Source: a virus. From it: DNA of 23,061 nt. The DNA lies in the IMG/VR virus record IMGVR_UViG_3300044633_000288, positions 1 through 23,061 of that record. One strand, written 5' to 3'. Positions 8,184-16,275 of this stretch are shown here, piece after piece. The notes beneath the pieces are model-generated. The model saw only the letters and a list, made by a program, of their open reading frames with translations, was not told where the DNA came from and ran no database searches. The translations under genes and the position numbers were made by a program. Each line of letters begins with the position of its first letter. Position 1 is the stretch's first letter.

Positions 8184-9825
8184 AGGTTATAACGGTAACC
8201 TCCTTCTAAAGAAAAAGAATGTAGAAATTGAATGGACTCCTGAGCTCGTAGAAGAATATATTGAGTGTGCGCGTAATCCGGTTCATTTCGTAGAAAGATA
8301 CATGAAGGTCATCAACCTAGATAGAGGTTTGGTCGATCTTCATTTGTATGACTATCAAAAAGAGATGCTTGAATCTATGGTTTTGAATAGATTCACTATC
8401 ATCACAACTGCTCGTCAGGCTGGTAAATCTACCGTGACTTGTGCTGCGATCCTATGGTACATTCTATTTCACCCAGAGAAAACAGTTGCACTTCTTGCCA
8501 ACAAAGCCGACACCGCACGTGAAATTCTTGGTAAGGTTCAGCTAGCGTACCAGCATTTACCTAAGTGGCTTCAGCAAGGTGTTCTAGAATGGAACAAAGG
8601 ATCTATGGTCCTTGAAAACAATTCTAGAGTGCTAGCGGCCGCCACGTCAGCTTCAGCCATTCGTGGTTATTCTATTAACATGCTTATTATCGACGAAGCT
8701 GCGCACATCGATAACTGGGAAGAATTCTTTACATCTGTGTTTCCTACGATTTCATCAGGTAAAGAGACTAAGACAGTTCTTGTATCTACCCCTAACGGTC
8801 TTAATCACTTCTATGATATCTGGAATAATGCCCAGAAGAGAAAGAATCAGTATCATCCGATTGAAGTGCCGTGGCATCGTGTTCCAGGTCGTGATCAGAA
8901 GTGGTATAACGATACTCTTGCCGGTCTTAACTTTGATACCGAGAAGTTCGAGCAGGAATACAACTGCTCATTCCAAGGTTCGTCTGGTACACTGATTGCC
9001 GGTTGGAAGCTAAAGGAACTTATCAATGAAATCAAAGTCCCTATTCGTAGAAATGAAGGCCTAACTCAATATGTCCTTCCAAAGGAAGGCAACAAATATA
9101 CCATTGTGGTCGACGTGGCCAGAGGCAAAGGTTTGGACTATTCTGCGTTTTCTGTGGTAGATATTTCAAAAATGCCTTATGAACAAGTCTGCGTTTTCAA
9201 AAGTAACACTATGTTGGTACCTGATTATGCAGCTGTCGTCCATCAAATAGCCAAGTTGTACAATGATTCGTATGTCTTGGTAGAAATCAATGATATTGGT
9301 GAACAGGTTGCGTATACCATACATGATATGTTCGAATATGAAAATATTCTATATACTCGAATGGCAGGCCGAATCGGAAAGACACTGTCTTCCAGCTTCT
9401 CTGGAACCGGTACTCAGGCGGACATGGGCGTACGAACCACCAAGCCGGTTCGAAATTCTGGTTGTTCGATGTTAAAAATGCTAGTTGAACAGAATCAGCT
9501 TTTGATTTGGGACAATTTTACGGTCTCAGAATTGTCCACATTTTCCAAGAATGGTGATAAGTATGAAGCTGAAGAAGGCAAACATGACGATATTGTTCTT
9601 GGTTTAGTACTTTTTGGTTGGATGACCAATCAGCCGTACTTTAAGGAATTAACGGATATCAATACATTTGTCTCGCTCAGAGATAAGTCAGAAGATGACA
9701 TTATGAATGACATCATGCCATTTGGTTTTGTCGATAATGGCAGACCAGAAGTGCTTACGCGGGAAGAACAAAGAGCTGGATGGGTGATGGTCGGAGACGA
9801 TTCTTCAGACAACAGCTTTCTATAA
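8155..9825 (+). CDS. 17: Terminase large subunit gp17 (packaging ATPase and nuclease)
   Basis: This 556-residue protein carries the two activities of T4-like terminases: an N-terminal ATPase that pumps DNA through the portal and a C-terminal RNase H-fold nuclease that cuts concatemers. Visible motifs are an adenine-binding YQ near 67-68 (YDYQKEM), Walker A TARQAGKS (85-92), Walker B LIIDEA (177-182), coupling motif VSTPNG (210-215), and nuclease acids Asp320 (VVDVARG), Glu377 (LVEIND) and Asp478/479 (KHDDIVLG). T4 gp17 is 610 residues; this copy is slightly shorter at the ends but has all core motifs. It begins at TTG 8155, supported by AGGAG, and overlaps gp16 by 29 bases. Its stop codon lies inside the late promoter box of the sheath gene. 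Confidence 0.95.
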   Translation: MIEEPRIKDKGYNGNLLLKKKNVEIEWTPELVEEYIECARNPVHFVERYMKVINLDRGLVDLHLYDYQKEMLESMVLNRFTIITTARQAGKSTVTCAAILWYILFHPEKTVALLANKADTAREILGKVQLAYQHLPKWLQQGVLEWNKGSMVLENNSRVLAAATSASAIRGYSINMLIIDEAAHIDNWEEFFTSVFPTISSGKETKTVLVSTPNGLNHFYDIWNNAQKRKNQYHPIEVPWHRVPGRDQKWYNDTLAGLNFDTEKFEQEYNCSFQGSSGTLIAGWKLKELINEIKVPIRRNEGLTQYVLPKEGNKYTIVVDVARGKGLDYSAFSVVDISKMPYEQVCVFKSNTMLVPDYAAVVHQIAKLYNDSYVLVEINDIGEQVAYTIHDMFEYENILYTRMAGRIGKTLSSSFSGTGTQADMGVRTTKPVRNSGCSMLKMLVEQNQLLIWDNFTVSELSTFSKNGDKYEAEEGKHDDIVLGLVLFGWMTNQPYFKELTDINTFVSLRDKSEDDIMNDIMPFGFVDNGRPEVLTREEQRAGWVMVGDDSSDNSFL

Positions 9826-9828
9826 ATA
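9821..9828 (+). promoter_or_regulatory. Late promoter (perfect TATAAATA) for the sheath gene
   Basis: TATAAATA overlaps the gp17 stop codon and lies 48 bases before ATG 9877, the longest spacing among the late boxes here. It gives the highly expressed sheath gene its own start. Confidence 0.75.
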
Positions 9829-9876
9829 TTTGAGAATTTGTATGAAAAGATCTATATGGTCCAAGGAGAATAATCA

Positions 9877-12192
9877 ATGCCATTTCAGTTAAGTGCCGGT
9901 GTTAATATCACTGAAATCGATCTAACAACAATCGTTCCTGCAGTTTCTACTGCGGTTGGAGCGATTGCTGGTATCTTCCGCTGGGGTCCTGTCGGGCAGA
10001 GATTGCTTGTTGACAGAGAAACTATCCTAGCAGCAAGATTCGGTACCCCATCAAACCTAAATGCAGAAACATGGTTTACTGCTGCTAACTTCCTAGGTTA
10101 TGCCAACCAGCTAATGGTAGTTCGTGCTGCTAACACGACCGGAGCAACTCCTTCAGCCGACTTTAATGCCCTAGGAGCCAACTCAACCGTTTCAAACAAC
10201 ATCTTCACAATCACATCTGGTAATACAGCTGAGCTGGCAACCGGAATGTACATCACACAGTCAAGTAACTCAACGATCATCGGTTCTGGTAACAACCTGT
10301 CAGTGACTGTGATTAACTCAACAGCTATCTCATTGAGTGGTAATACCAACTCAAACGGAACTGTTACGATGTATTTCGGTAGAGCACAGACAGCTTACTC
10401 AGCTGTAGCTCTAGCTAACAACGGTTTCGTTGCTAACTTGGTTAACCAGATCGTAAAGAATGAAGAAGAGTATACAACTAAGGACGGAACTTTTGACACG
10501 GACGTAATGTACGTAGCTAAGTTCCCAGGTAGCATGGGTAATTCTCTTCGGGTTGCAGTGTGTGATACAGCCAATGCATATCAGTCAAACGTAAATCTTT
10601 TGGCTAATGCAACATGGTCTGGTTCTGCCTTTGCGATCACTGTTGGTTCAAACACAGGAACGATCTCAGTTTCTAACGGCTCAGCTACGAACACCAGCGG
10701 TAATACGTACGCCGGAACGCTTGCAGCTAACTTGGTTGCTGGTGACTTGATTTCAGTTGGTAACTCGCAGATTGGAACTCAGTACCTAAAGGTAACTGAA
10801 ATTGGTGCTGCGGTATCTAACGCAACAGTGACAACTCTAACCTTGTCATTCGAAGATCCATACCGTCTATCAACTGATTATTCATCTAACACAATCGCAA
10901 GACATTGGGAATTCTTCAATGTTGTTGATACTGCTCCAGGTCAGTCTCAGTATGTCCAGGACTACGGTAACACAGCAGCTAATGATGAACTTCATGTAGT
11001 TGTGGTTGATGAAAACGGTGACTTCTCTAGCGCACCGGGAACAATCCTAGAAGTGTACAAGAACCTTTCTCGTGCTACTAACGCCAAGGGCGCTGATAAT
11101 ACAGACAATTATTACAAGAATGTACTAAACGATAAGTCTCAGTACATCTATTGGGCAAATGATCGTTCGAACGCTGCGTCTGCAAATGCCCAGACAGTTG
11201 CATCTTCAACCAACTATGCTCCTCTATCAGTTAACTTCACACTAGGTGCAGATGGTTCATCTGAATCCGATGCAACTCTAGCTGTTGTTGCGGCTGCATA
11301 TGACAAGTTCATCAACTCTGAAGATGTTGACATCTCGATCGTTATGCAGGGTAAGCCACTAGGTGGTTCAACCAGCTTTGGCGGTCAGACCGTAACTGGT
11401 TACCTACTTGGTAATTACATCATCGATAACATCGTAACAATCAGAAAAGATTGCGTCGCTGTTATCTCACCGGAAAAGAGCACTGTTGTTAACAACATCG
11501 GTAACGAAGCACTATCTCTGGTTAATTGGAGAAACGTTCTTCATGATTCTTCATATGCTATTATGGATAGTGGTTACAAGTATCAGTACGACCGCTACAA
11601 CGACATGTACCGTTGGATCCCTCTAAATGGTGACATTGCTGGTCTTTGCGCAAGAACTGATCAGACCAATGACGCATGGTGGTCACCAGCCGGATTTAAC
11701 CGTGGACAGATCAAGAACTTGGTTCGTCTAGCGTTTAATCCAGGTAAGGCAGAGCGTGATACGCTTTACAAGAATGGTATCAACCCAGTAGTAACGTTCT
11801 CAGGTCAGGGCACAGTTTTATACGGTGATAAGACTATCCAGTCTAAGCCAAGTGCATTCGATCGTATCAACGTACGTCGTCTGTTCATCGTCCTAGAAAA
11901 GGCAATCGCTGTTTCTTCTAAGTTCCAGCTATTCGAGTTCAACGATGAATTCACAAGACGCCAGTTTGTAAACATTGTTACTCCATATCTTCGTGAAGTA
12001 CAGGGTCGTCGTGGTATCACAGCGTTCAAGGTGGTATGTGATGAATCTAACAACACCGCTCAGGTGGTTGACTCTAACGAGTTTGTTGGTGACATCTACA
12101 TCAAGCCAGCCCGTTCAATCAACTTCATTCAGTTGAACTTCGTTGCAGTACCATCTGGTGTTCAGTTCTCTGAAATTGTCGGAAACTTCTAA
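9877..12192 (+). CDS. 18: Contractile tail sheath protein gp18
   Basis: This 771-residue protein has the T4-like sheath N-terminus (GVNITEIDLTTIVPAVSTAV, then GIFRWGPVGQRLLVD) and the conserved C-terminal domain (RDTLYKNGINPVVTFSGQGT, FDRINVRRLFIVLEKAI and a final VPSGVQFSEIVGNF). Sheath subunits stack around the tube and contract to drive it through the host envelope; the two terminal regions form the inner conserved core. It is longer than T4 gp18 (659). The extra length lies mainly in two Asn/Ser/Thr/Gly-rich, beta-like stretches at about residues 92-170 and 237-330, probably outward-facing domains. An AAGGAGA ribosome site precedes ATG 9877. A hairpin five bases after the stop separates it from gp19. 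Confidence 0.94.
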   Translation: MPFQLSAGVNITEIDLTTIVPAVSTAVGAIAGIFRWGPVGQRLLVDRETILAARFGTPSNLNAETWFTAANFLGYANQLMVVRAANTTGATPSADFNALGANSTVSNNIFTITSGNTAELATGMYITQSSNSTIIGSGNNLSVTVINSTAISLSGNTNSNGTVTMYFGRAQTAYSAVALANNGFVANLVNQIVKNEEEYTTKDGTFDTDVMYVAKFPGSMGNSLRVAVCDTANAYQSNVNLLANATWSGSAFAITVGSNTGTISVSNGSATNTSGNTYAGTLAANLVAGDLISVGNSQIGTQYLKVTEIGAAVSNATVTTLTLSFEDPYRLSTDYSSNTIARHWEFFNVVDTAPGQSQYVQDYGNTAANDELHVVVVDENGDFSSAPGTILEVYKNLSRATNAKGADNTDNYYKNVLNDKSQYIYWANDRSNAASANAQTVASSTNYAPLSVNFTLGADGSSESDATLAVVAAAYDKFINSEDVDISIVMQGKPLGGSTSFGGQTVTGYLLGNYIIDNIVTIRKDCVAVISPEKSTVVNNIGNEALSLVNWRNVLHDSSYAIMDSGYKYQYDRYNDMYRWIPLNGDIAGLCARTDQTNDAWWSPAGFNRGQIKNLVRLAFNPGKAERDTLYKNGINPVVTFSGQGTVLYGDKTIQSKPSAFDRINVRRLFIVLEKAIAVSSKFQLFEFNDEFTRRQFVNIVTPYLREVQGRRGITAFKVVCDESNNTAQVVDSNEFVGDIYIKPARSINFIQLNFVAVPSGVQFSEIVGNF

Positions 12193-12196
12193 TATA

Positions 12197-12225
12197 AAAC
12201 GGCTGCTCTCAATGAGCAGCCGTTT
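12197..12225 (+). terminator. Perfect 12-bp hairpin between gp18 and gp19
   Basis: AAACGGCTGCTC and GAGCAGCCGTTT pair perfectly around a TCAAT loop. Only three Ts follow before AAAC, so it may be a partial terminator or an mRNA 3'-end stabiliser rather than a strong stop. Confidence 0.7.
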
Positions 12226-12233
12226 AAACTAAC

Positions 12234-12241
12234 GATAAATA
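12234..12241 (+). promoter_or_regulatory. Probable late promoter box (GATAAATA) for gp19
   Basis: GATAAATA lies 22 bases before ATG 12264, directly after the hairpin. It has seven of eight consensus bases and the same spacing as the other late boxes here. Confidence 0.55.
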
Positions 12242-12263
12242 AGTAGAAATAGGAGTTAACTAA

Positions 12264-12854
12264 ATGTTCAATATCGACGAATTTAAAGCACAAGGTTTGG
12301 TTTATGGTGGCGCACGTCCAACATTATTCCAGGTCGTTGTGTCCCCTCCACCATCTTTAAGTCTTGACTTGCTTTCAGCAAGAAAGTTCGAGCTAACAGC
12401 TCGTGCAACGTCTGTTCCGGAACAGAATATTGATCAGATTCAGATCCCTTATATGGGCCGTAAAATCAAGGTTGCTGGTGATCGCACGTATGCTGATTGG
12501 CGAGTAACAATCATGAACGACGAAGACTTCGGTGTTCGTTCCATGTTTGAAAAGTGGTCAAATGCTCTTAACAGAGCCGTTTCAAACACGCGTATGGCAA
12601 TGGGATCTGGTTCTGCTGAGGCTTATAAGGCCGATATGACAGTCCTACAGTTCTCTAAGGAAGGCGAAATCATCCGTGGTTATCAGCTAGTAGGTGCATG
12701 GCCTCAGCTAGTTGAATCAATGGAACTAGATTGGGACTCAACTAATCAAATCCAGAATTTCAACGTAACCTTAGCATATGATTACTGGATTCCTACAGTT
12801 GAAAATTCCAGCAAGATTGCTGGTGGTATTAACCAGTTCGCTGGTAATATCTAA
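12264..12854 (+). CDS. 19: Tail tube protein gp19
   Basis: This 196-residue protein is the T4-like tail tube subunit, which stacks in rings to form the inner tube through which DNA passes. The pattern RPTLFQVVVSPPPSL, then FELTARATSVPEQNIDQI, PYMGRKIKVAGDRTYADWRV and a MFEKWSNALNRAVSN helix is the tube beta-barrel with its conserved helix. It is somewhat longer than T4 gp19 (163). It has its own ribosome site (TAGGAG), its own late-type box and flanking hairpins on both sides, so its dosage can differ from that of the sheath and portal genes. Confidence 0.92.
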   Translation: MFNIDEFKAQGLVYGGARPTLFQVVVSPPPSLSLDLLSARKFELTARATSVPEQNIDQIQIPYMGRKIKVAGDRTYADWRVTIMNDEDFGVRSMFEKWSNALNRAVSNTRMAMGSGSAEAYKADMTVLQFSKEGEIIRGYQLVGAWPQLVESMELDWDSTNQIQNFNVTLAYDYWIPTVENSSKIAGGINQFAGNI

Positions 12855-12876
12855 AACCCGTATAGTAGATTATTTG

Positions 12877-12900
12877 ACGAGGGCTTTACGCCCTCGTTTT
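12877..12900 (+). terminator. Rho-independent-like terminator between gp19 and gp20
   Basis: ACGAGGGC and GCCCTCGT form an 8-bp GC-rich stem with a TTTAC loop, followed by a short T run (the last T of the stem plus TTT). It lies immediately upstream of the gp20 ribosome site, so it may also affect portal translation. Confidence 0.65.
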
Positions 12901-12905
12901 GGGAG
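12901..12905 (+). promoter_or_regulatory. Ribosome binding site that sets the gp20 start at ATG 12911
   Basis: GGGAG lies five bases before ATG 12911. An in-frame TTG at 12899 would overlap this site and the terminator, so it is unlikely to be the start. Confidence 0.75.
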
Positions 12906-12910
12906 ATAAT

Positions 12911-14668
12911 ATGAATTTTTTTGGTTACGAATTCCGTAAAATTGAAGATGAAGAGAAGAGAGAAGAACGCGCACCGTCGTTCGTAAAGCGTGAGAATGAA
13001 GATGGTCAGGTAGATATTGCCGCCGGTGGCGGATATTCTACCTACATTGATCTAGACGGAACAATCAGAACAGAAGCAGAATTAGTTGGCCGCTATCGTG
13101 AGATGGCGATGCAGCCAGAAATCGACGCTGCAATTGATTCTATCATCAATGAAATGATCGATATCGCTGAAGAAGAAATTATCTCAATCAACCTAGATGA
13201 CATCTCAATCCTTTCGGATGATATTAAAAAGCTTGTCACTAAAGAATTCCAAAACACTCTATCACTGTTGAACTTTAATAACAAGGCATACCAAATCATT
13301 CGTAGATGGTATGTCGATGGTCGTTTGTATTACCATGCAATTATCGATCAGACCAAGTCTCAAGAAGGTGTTAAAGAACTAAGATTCGTTGATCCCCGTA
13401 AGATCAGAAAAATCAGAGAGATTACCCGTAAGAGAGTACCTGGCACTCAGGACAATGAGTTGACTATTCCAATCGTTAAGAATGAATACTTCATTTATAA
13501 TGAAAAGGGATTCAACTATGGTAACAATTCTGGTGGTCCTGCTGCGACCGGTCTAAAAATCAGTAAAGACTCTATCGTACATTGTGTATCAGGTCTAACT
13601 GATACGAACGGTTCGATGGTTTTATCTTATTTGCACAAAGCAATTAAGGCCATGAATCAGCTACGTACTCTTGAAGATGCGCTGGTAATTTACAGATTGG
13701 CTAGAGCCCCCGAACGTAGAATTTGGTATATTGACGTAGGTAACTTGCCTAAGATCAAAGCCGAACAGTATGTTCAAGATATTATGGCTAAGCATAAGAA
13801 TCGTGTGATCTATAACGCATCGACTGGTGAAGTTAGAGACGACCGTAAGTTCATGACCATGCTTGAAGATTTCTGGTTGCCGCGTAGAGAAGGTGGTAAG
13901 GGTACAGAAGTTACTAATCTTCCTGGTGGGCAGAACCTAGGTCAGATGGATGACGTACTCTACTTCCAGAAGCGTTTGTACAGTACTCTAAATGTTCCTG
14001 TTAATCGTTTGAATTCTGATGCTCTATTTTCTATTGGTAGAGCGACTGAAGTTACAAGAGATGAAGTAATCTTCTCTAAGTTCATTACACGCATGCGTGC
14101 ACAGTTTTCTTCATTGTTCTTAAAGATCATGGAGAAGCAGGTTGTATTAAAGCAGATTATGACTCTTGAAGATTGGCAGAGACTAGAACCAAAGATCAAG
14201 TTTAACTTTGCTAAAGACAACTATTTTACTGAATTAAAGGATGCCGAGATCTACGAAAATAGAGCTAACTTGGTAGGTCTATATGAGCAGTCAGGATTGG
14301 TTGGTCGTTATGTATCTCCTCAGTGGGTTCAGCGTACTCTACTAAAACAGTCTGAAGAAGAAGTAGAACGTATGCAAGAAGAAATTGCTATCGCTGAAAC
14401 AGAAATGCCAGAACTTCTACAGCCACCAACGGGACCTGAAGGTCCTCCTGGAGACGATGGCGGTGATCCTGGTGATCCAGCTGCAGGAGGTGGACCACCG
14501 GGAGCAGATGGTGGAGATGATAAGAGCAAAATGGCTAAAATTCAAGCCGCTAAGTTAAGATATAAACAGCTTAAGGAAAAGGGATCTAATAGATCTCTCC
14601 AGGATGAATCAGAGTTTAAGAAAGTAACTCAGATAGTAGCTCGTAATAAAGCGCCAGGGACGTCATAA
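12911..14668 (+). CDS. 20: Portal vertex protein gp20 with collagen-like C-terminal stretch
   Basis: This 585-residue protein is the T4-like portal, the dodecameric ring at one head vertex that starts head assembly, holds the terminase and later joins the neck. Recognisable parts are MAMQPEIDAAIDSIINEMID, YVDGRLYYHAIID, ELRFVDPRKIRKIREI, RLARAPERRIWYIDVGNLPK, FWLPRREGGKGTEVTNLPGG and LNVPVNRLNSD. T4 gp20 has 524 residues; much of the extra length is at the C-terminus, where a Gly-Pro-Asp stretch (about GPEGPPGDDGGDPGDP and GGGPPGADGGDD) has collagen-like spacing, including Pro in the Y position. A basic tail of about 45 residues follows. ATG 12911 is chosen because of GGGAG. Confidence 0.94.
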   Translation: MNFFGYEFRKIEDEEKREERAPSFVKRENEDGQVDIAAGGGYSTYIDLDGTIRTEAELVGRYREMAMQPEIDAAIDSIINEMIDIAEEEIISINLDDISILSDDIKKLVTKEFQNTLSLLNFNNKAYQIIRRWYVDGRLYYHAIIDQTKSQEGVKELRFVDPRKIRKIREITRKRVPGTQDNELTIPIVKNEYFIYNEKGFNYGNNSGGPAATGLKISKDSIVHCVSGLTDTNGSMVLSYLHKAIKAMNQLRTLEDALVIYRLARAPERRIWYIDVGNLPKIKAEQYVQDIMAKHKNRVIYNASTGEVRDDRKFMTMLEDFWLPRREGGKGTEVTNLPGGQNLGQMDDVLYFQKRLYSTLNVPVNRLNSDALFSIGRATEVTRDEVIFSKFITRMRAQFSSLFLKIMEKQVVLKQIMTLEDWQRLEPKIKFNFAKDNYFTELKDAEIYENRANLVGLYEQSGLVGRYVSPQWVQRTLLKQSEEEVERMQEEIAIAETEMPELLQPPTGPEGPPGDDGGDPGDPAAGGGPPGADGGDDKSKMAKIQAAKLRYKQLKEKGSNRSLQDESEFKKVTQIVARNKAPGTS

Positions 14669-14679
14669 GGAGATAAATC

Positions 14680-14937
14680 ATGGCTGATTTGAAAGATCTA
14701 TTAAACTATTCGCACGAACAGAAGCCGATTGAATTTCAGTCTGCGGTTTCTGAGCTATTGGCTGCAAAGGTTGCAGATGCCGTAGCTTCCCGTAAGCAGC
14801 AACTAGCACTATCATTATTTGATAACTCTGAGCCATCAACTGACTCAGATGATACTCTTGATATCGATGATAATGATCAGGATGAAATAAATAATGATAA
14901 TGATCCCGACAATCAAGACGAAAACTCTGAGGAATAG
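14680..14937 (+). CDS. 67: Prohead core protein gp67-like (small, acidic tail)
   Basis: This 85-residue protein is in the gene 67 position, directly after the portal, and is similar in size to T4 gp67 (80). The N-terminal part is a helix with ADLKDLLNYSHEQKPIEFQS and a basic SRKQQLALSLF, and the C-terminal 40 residues are almost all Asp, Glu, Asn and Ser. gp67 is a scaffold core component that the gp21 protease breaks into peptides kept in or lost from the head. Its identity rests on position, length and the acidic tail rather than residue-level recognition. A strong TAAGGAG site precedes ATG 14680. Confidence 0.75.
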   Translation: MADLKDLLNYSHEQKPIEFQSAVSELLAAKVADAVASRKQQLALSLFDNSEPSTDSDDTLDIDDNDQDEINNDNDPDNQDENSEE

Positions 14938-14939
14938 AA

Positions 14940-16013
14940 ATGGCTAAAACATTAAAAGAAATTCTAGCTGGTTCGAAGGCTTCCAAGAAGGAAAAGCTTA
15001 AGCTTGGTGAAAAGCCTGGTGTTGATTATGCTCCAAAGGCCAAGGAAGAGCAAGAGTTCGTCGCGAAGCACGAGATCGAAAAGTTCTCTGACCGAGTAGG
15101 AAACGGCGATGAAGCATATAAAGCCACTACTGTCAAGCATGCTCAAACGGAAGAAGATCCGCATGGCCATAAGAGTCGCAAAGATGAAAAGGTCAATGAA
15201 GACACGTTTGAAGCTGGTAATTATTTGGCTGAAGGGACAGTAATCTCAAAGAAAGTAGTCATGAATCAGCGTGGTGGTGAAGATCATTACGAAATGCATC
15301 ATCACGGAACGGGTTCAACTGGATGGCATTCAATTATCAAGACACATCAGGACGGCCGTTCACTCATGAACGATCATGGTGGTTATAATGCTCTACATGT
15401 TGGATCAGAAAAGTACGTAGCTCAGAAGTGGAAGGGTATTACCCACCAGAAGCTTCTTCCTGCTGATCATCCAATGCGTCAGAATTACAGAGAAACACCT
15501 GATGCCGCTCCAGTCGGTAAGTTGTCTGCAGTTAAGGAAGAAACTCAACACAAGGTTGGCGACAAGGTCGCTATCGACCGTGGTGGAAGCCAAATCCTAG
15601 GTACTGTTTCAAAAATTGATCCTAAATTCACTCACGTTAGATCTGGTAATATGACTCATGAAGTAGGCCATCATATGGTTAAGCTTCGTGAAGAAGATCT
15701 AACCGAAAGAGACACTCAGAAAAAAGAAGAAACCGTTCTAGTTACCAATAAGGCCGATAAAAAGGCTACTAAGTCTGGCGGTGGTGTAAAACGTATCAAG
15801 AAGTCTGAGTATGATGAAAAGAAGCATTCGCTAGCAGAAAATAAGGTTGCTCTAAAGGATTATCTCCGCGCAATCGCAAATAGAGCTATGCATGCAGTAT
15901 TCGAAACAGAACATAAGAAAGTCGTCGATGATTCACTACTAGAAGCAGTAGAAGCAATTAAGGTTTCGCTAGATCTTGTAAATGATTCAATCGTTGAAAG
16001 TAAGGTCAAATAA
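14940..16013 (+). CDS. Putative prohead core/head protein in the gp68 position (enlarged)
   Basis: This 357-residue protein lies between gp67 and gp21 where T4 has gp68 (141 residues). The N-terminus MAKTLKEILAGSKASKKEK, with GVDYAPKAKEEQEFVAKHEI and FSDRVGNGDEAY, is a basic, conserved-looking block. The middle (about 90-200) is His/Gly-rich and unrecognised. Residues about 204-250 (HKVGDKVAIDRGGSQILGTV and following) resemble a small SH3/KOW-like beta barrel. The C-terminal 60 residues are helical (AENKVALKDYLRAIANRAMH, DSLLEAVEAIKVSLDLVNDS) and could be the scaffold-like part. A function as prohead core or internal head protein is inferred from position only. GAGG lies just before ATG 14940; its stop overlaps the next ATG (TAATG). 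Confidence 0.55.
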   Translation: MAKTLKEILAGSKASKKEKLKLGEKPGVDYAPKAKEEQEFVAKHEIEKFSDRVGNGDEAYKATTVKHAQTEEDPHGHKSRKDEKVNEDTFEAGNYLAEGTVISKKVVMNQRGGEDHYEMHHHGTGSTGWHSIIKTHQDGRSLMNDHGGYNALHVGSEKYVAQKWKGITHQKLLPADHPMRQNYRETPDAAPVGKLSAVKEETQHKVGDKVAIDRGGSQILGTVSKIDPKFTHVRSGNMTHEVGHHMVKLREEDLTERDTQKKEETVLVTNKADKKATKSGGGVKRIKKSEYDEKKHSLAENKVALKDYLRAIANRAMHAVFETEHKKVVDDSLLEAVEAIKVSLDLVNDSIVESKVK

Positions 16014-16261
16014 TGATCACATTCAGAATCCTTGGTCCAGAAATCTCAATCGCAACTGCTAACTCCGTATCAAATGCTAAGGTTGTGCGTGTAATTAATA
16101 CCGGTAATCAGGACGCCGTCATGAACGTAGCTCACGCTAATGGTACAGTGTACGGTAATTGCACATTAACACATACTGATGTTGTTATTATTCAGAAAGC
16201 TGCCAGCGATCTAGTAGTTGGTGCTGATATGAAAGCAACACCAATCACACGTCCTTATTAA
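16013..16261 (+). CDS. Unknown 82-residue protein of the head cassette
   Basis: This 82-residue protein has alternating hydrophobic and polar residues (MITFRILGPEISIATANSVS, KVVRVINTGNQDAVMNVAHA) that suggest a small all-beta fold, with no signal peptide or membrane segment. It starts on the stop of the previous gene (TAATG), preceded by AAGG, and lies 14 bases before gp21. Its place inside the prohead operon suggests a head component, for example a small decoration or core protein, but no family is recognised. Confidence 0.7.
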   Translation: MITFRILGPEISIATANSVSNAKVVRVINTGNQDAVMNVAHANGTVYGNCTLTHTDVVIIQKAASDLVVGADMKATPITRPY

Positions 16262-16275
16262 GTAAGAAGAAATCA

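Noticed and set aside
12899-12910. TTG start for the portal
   Set aside because: It lies in the terminator tail and overlaps the GGGAG site that serves ATG 12911.
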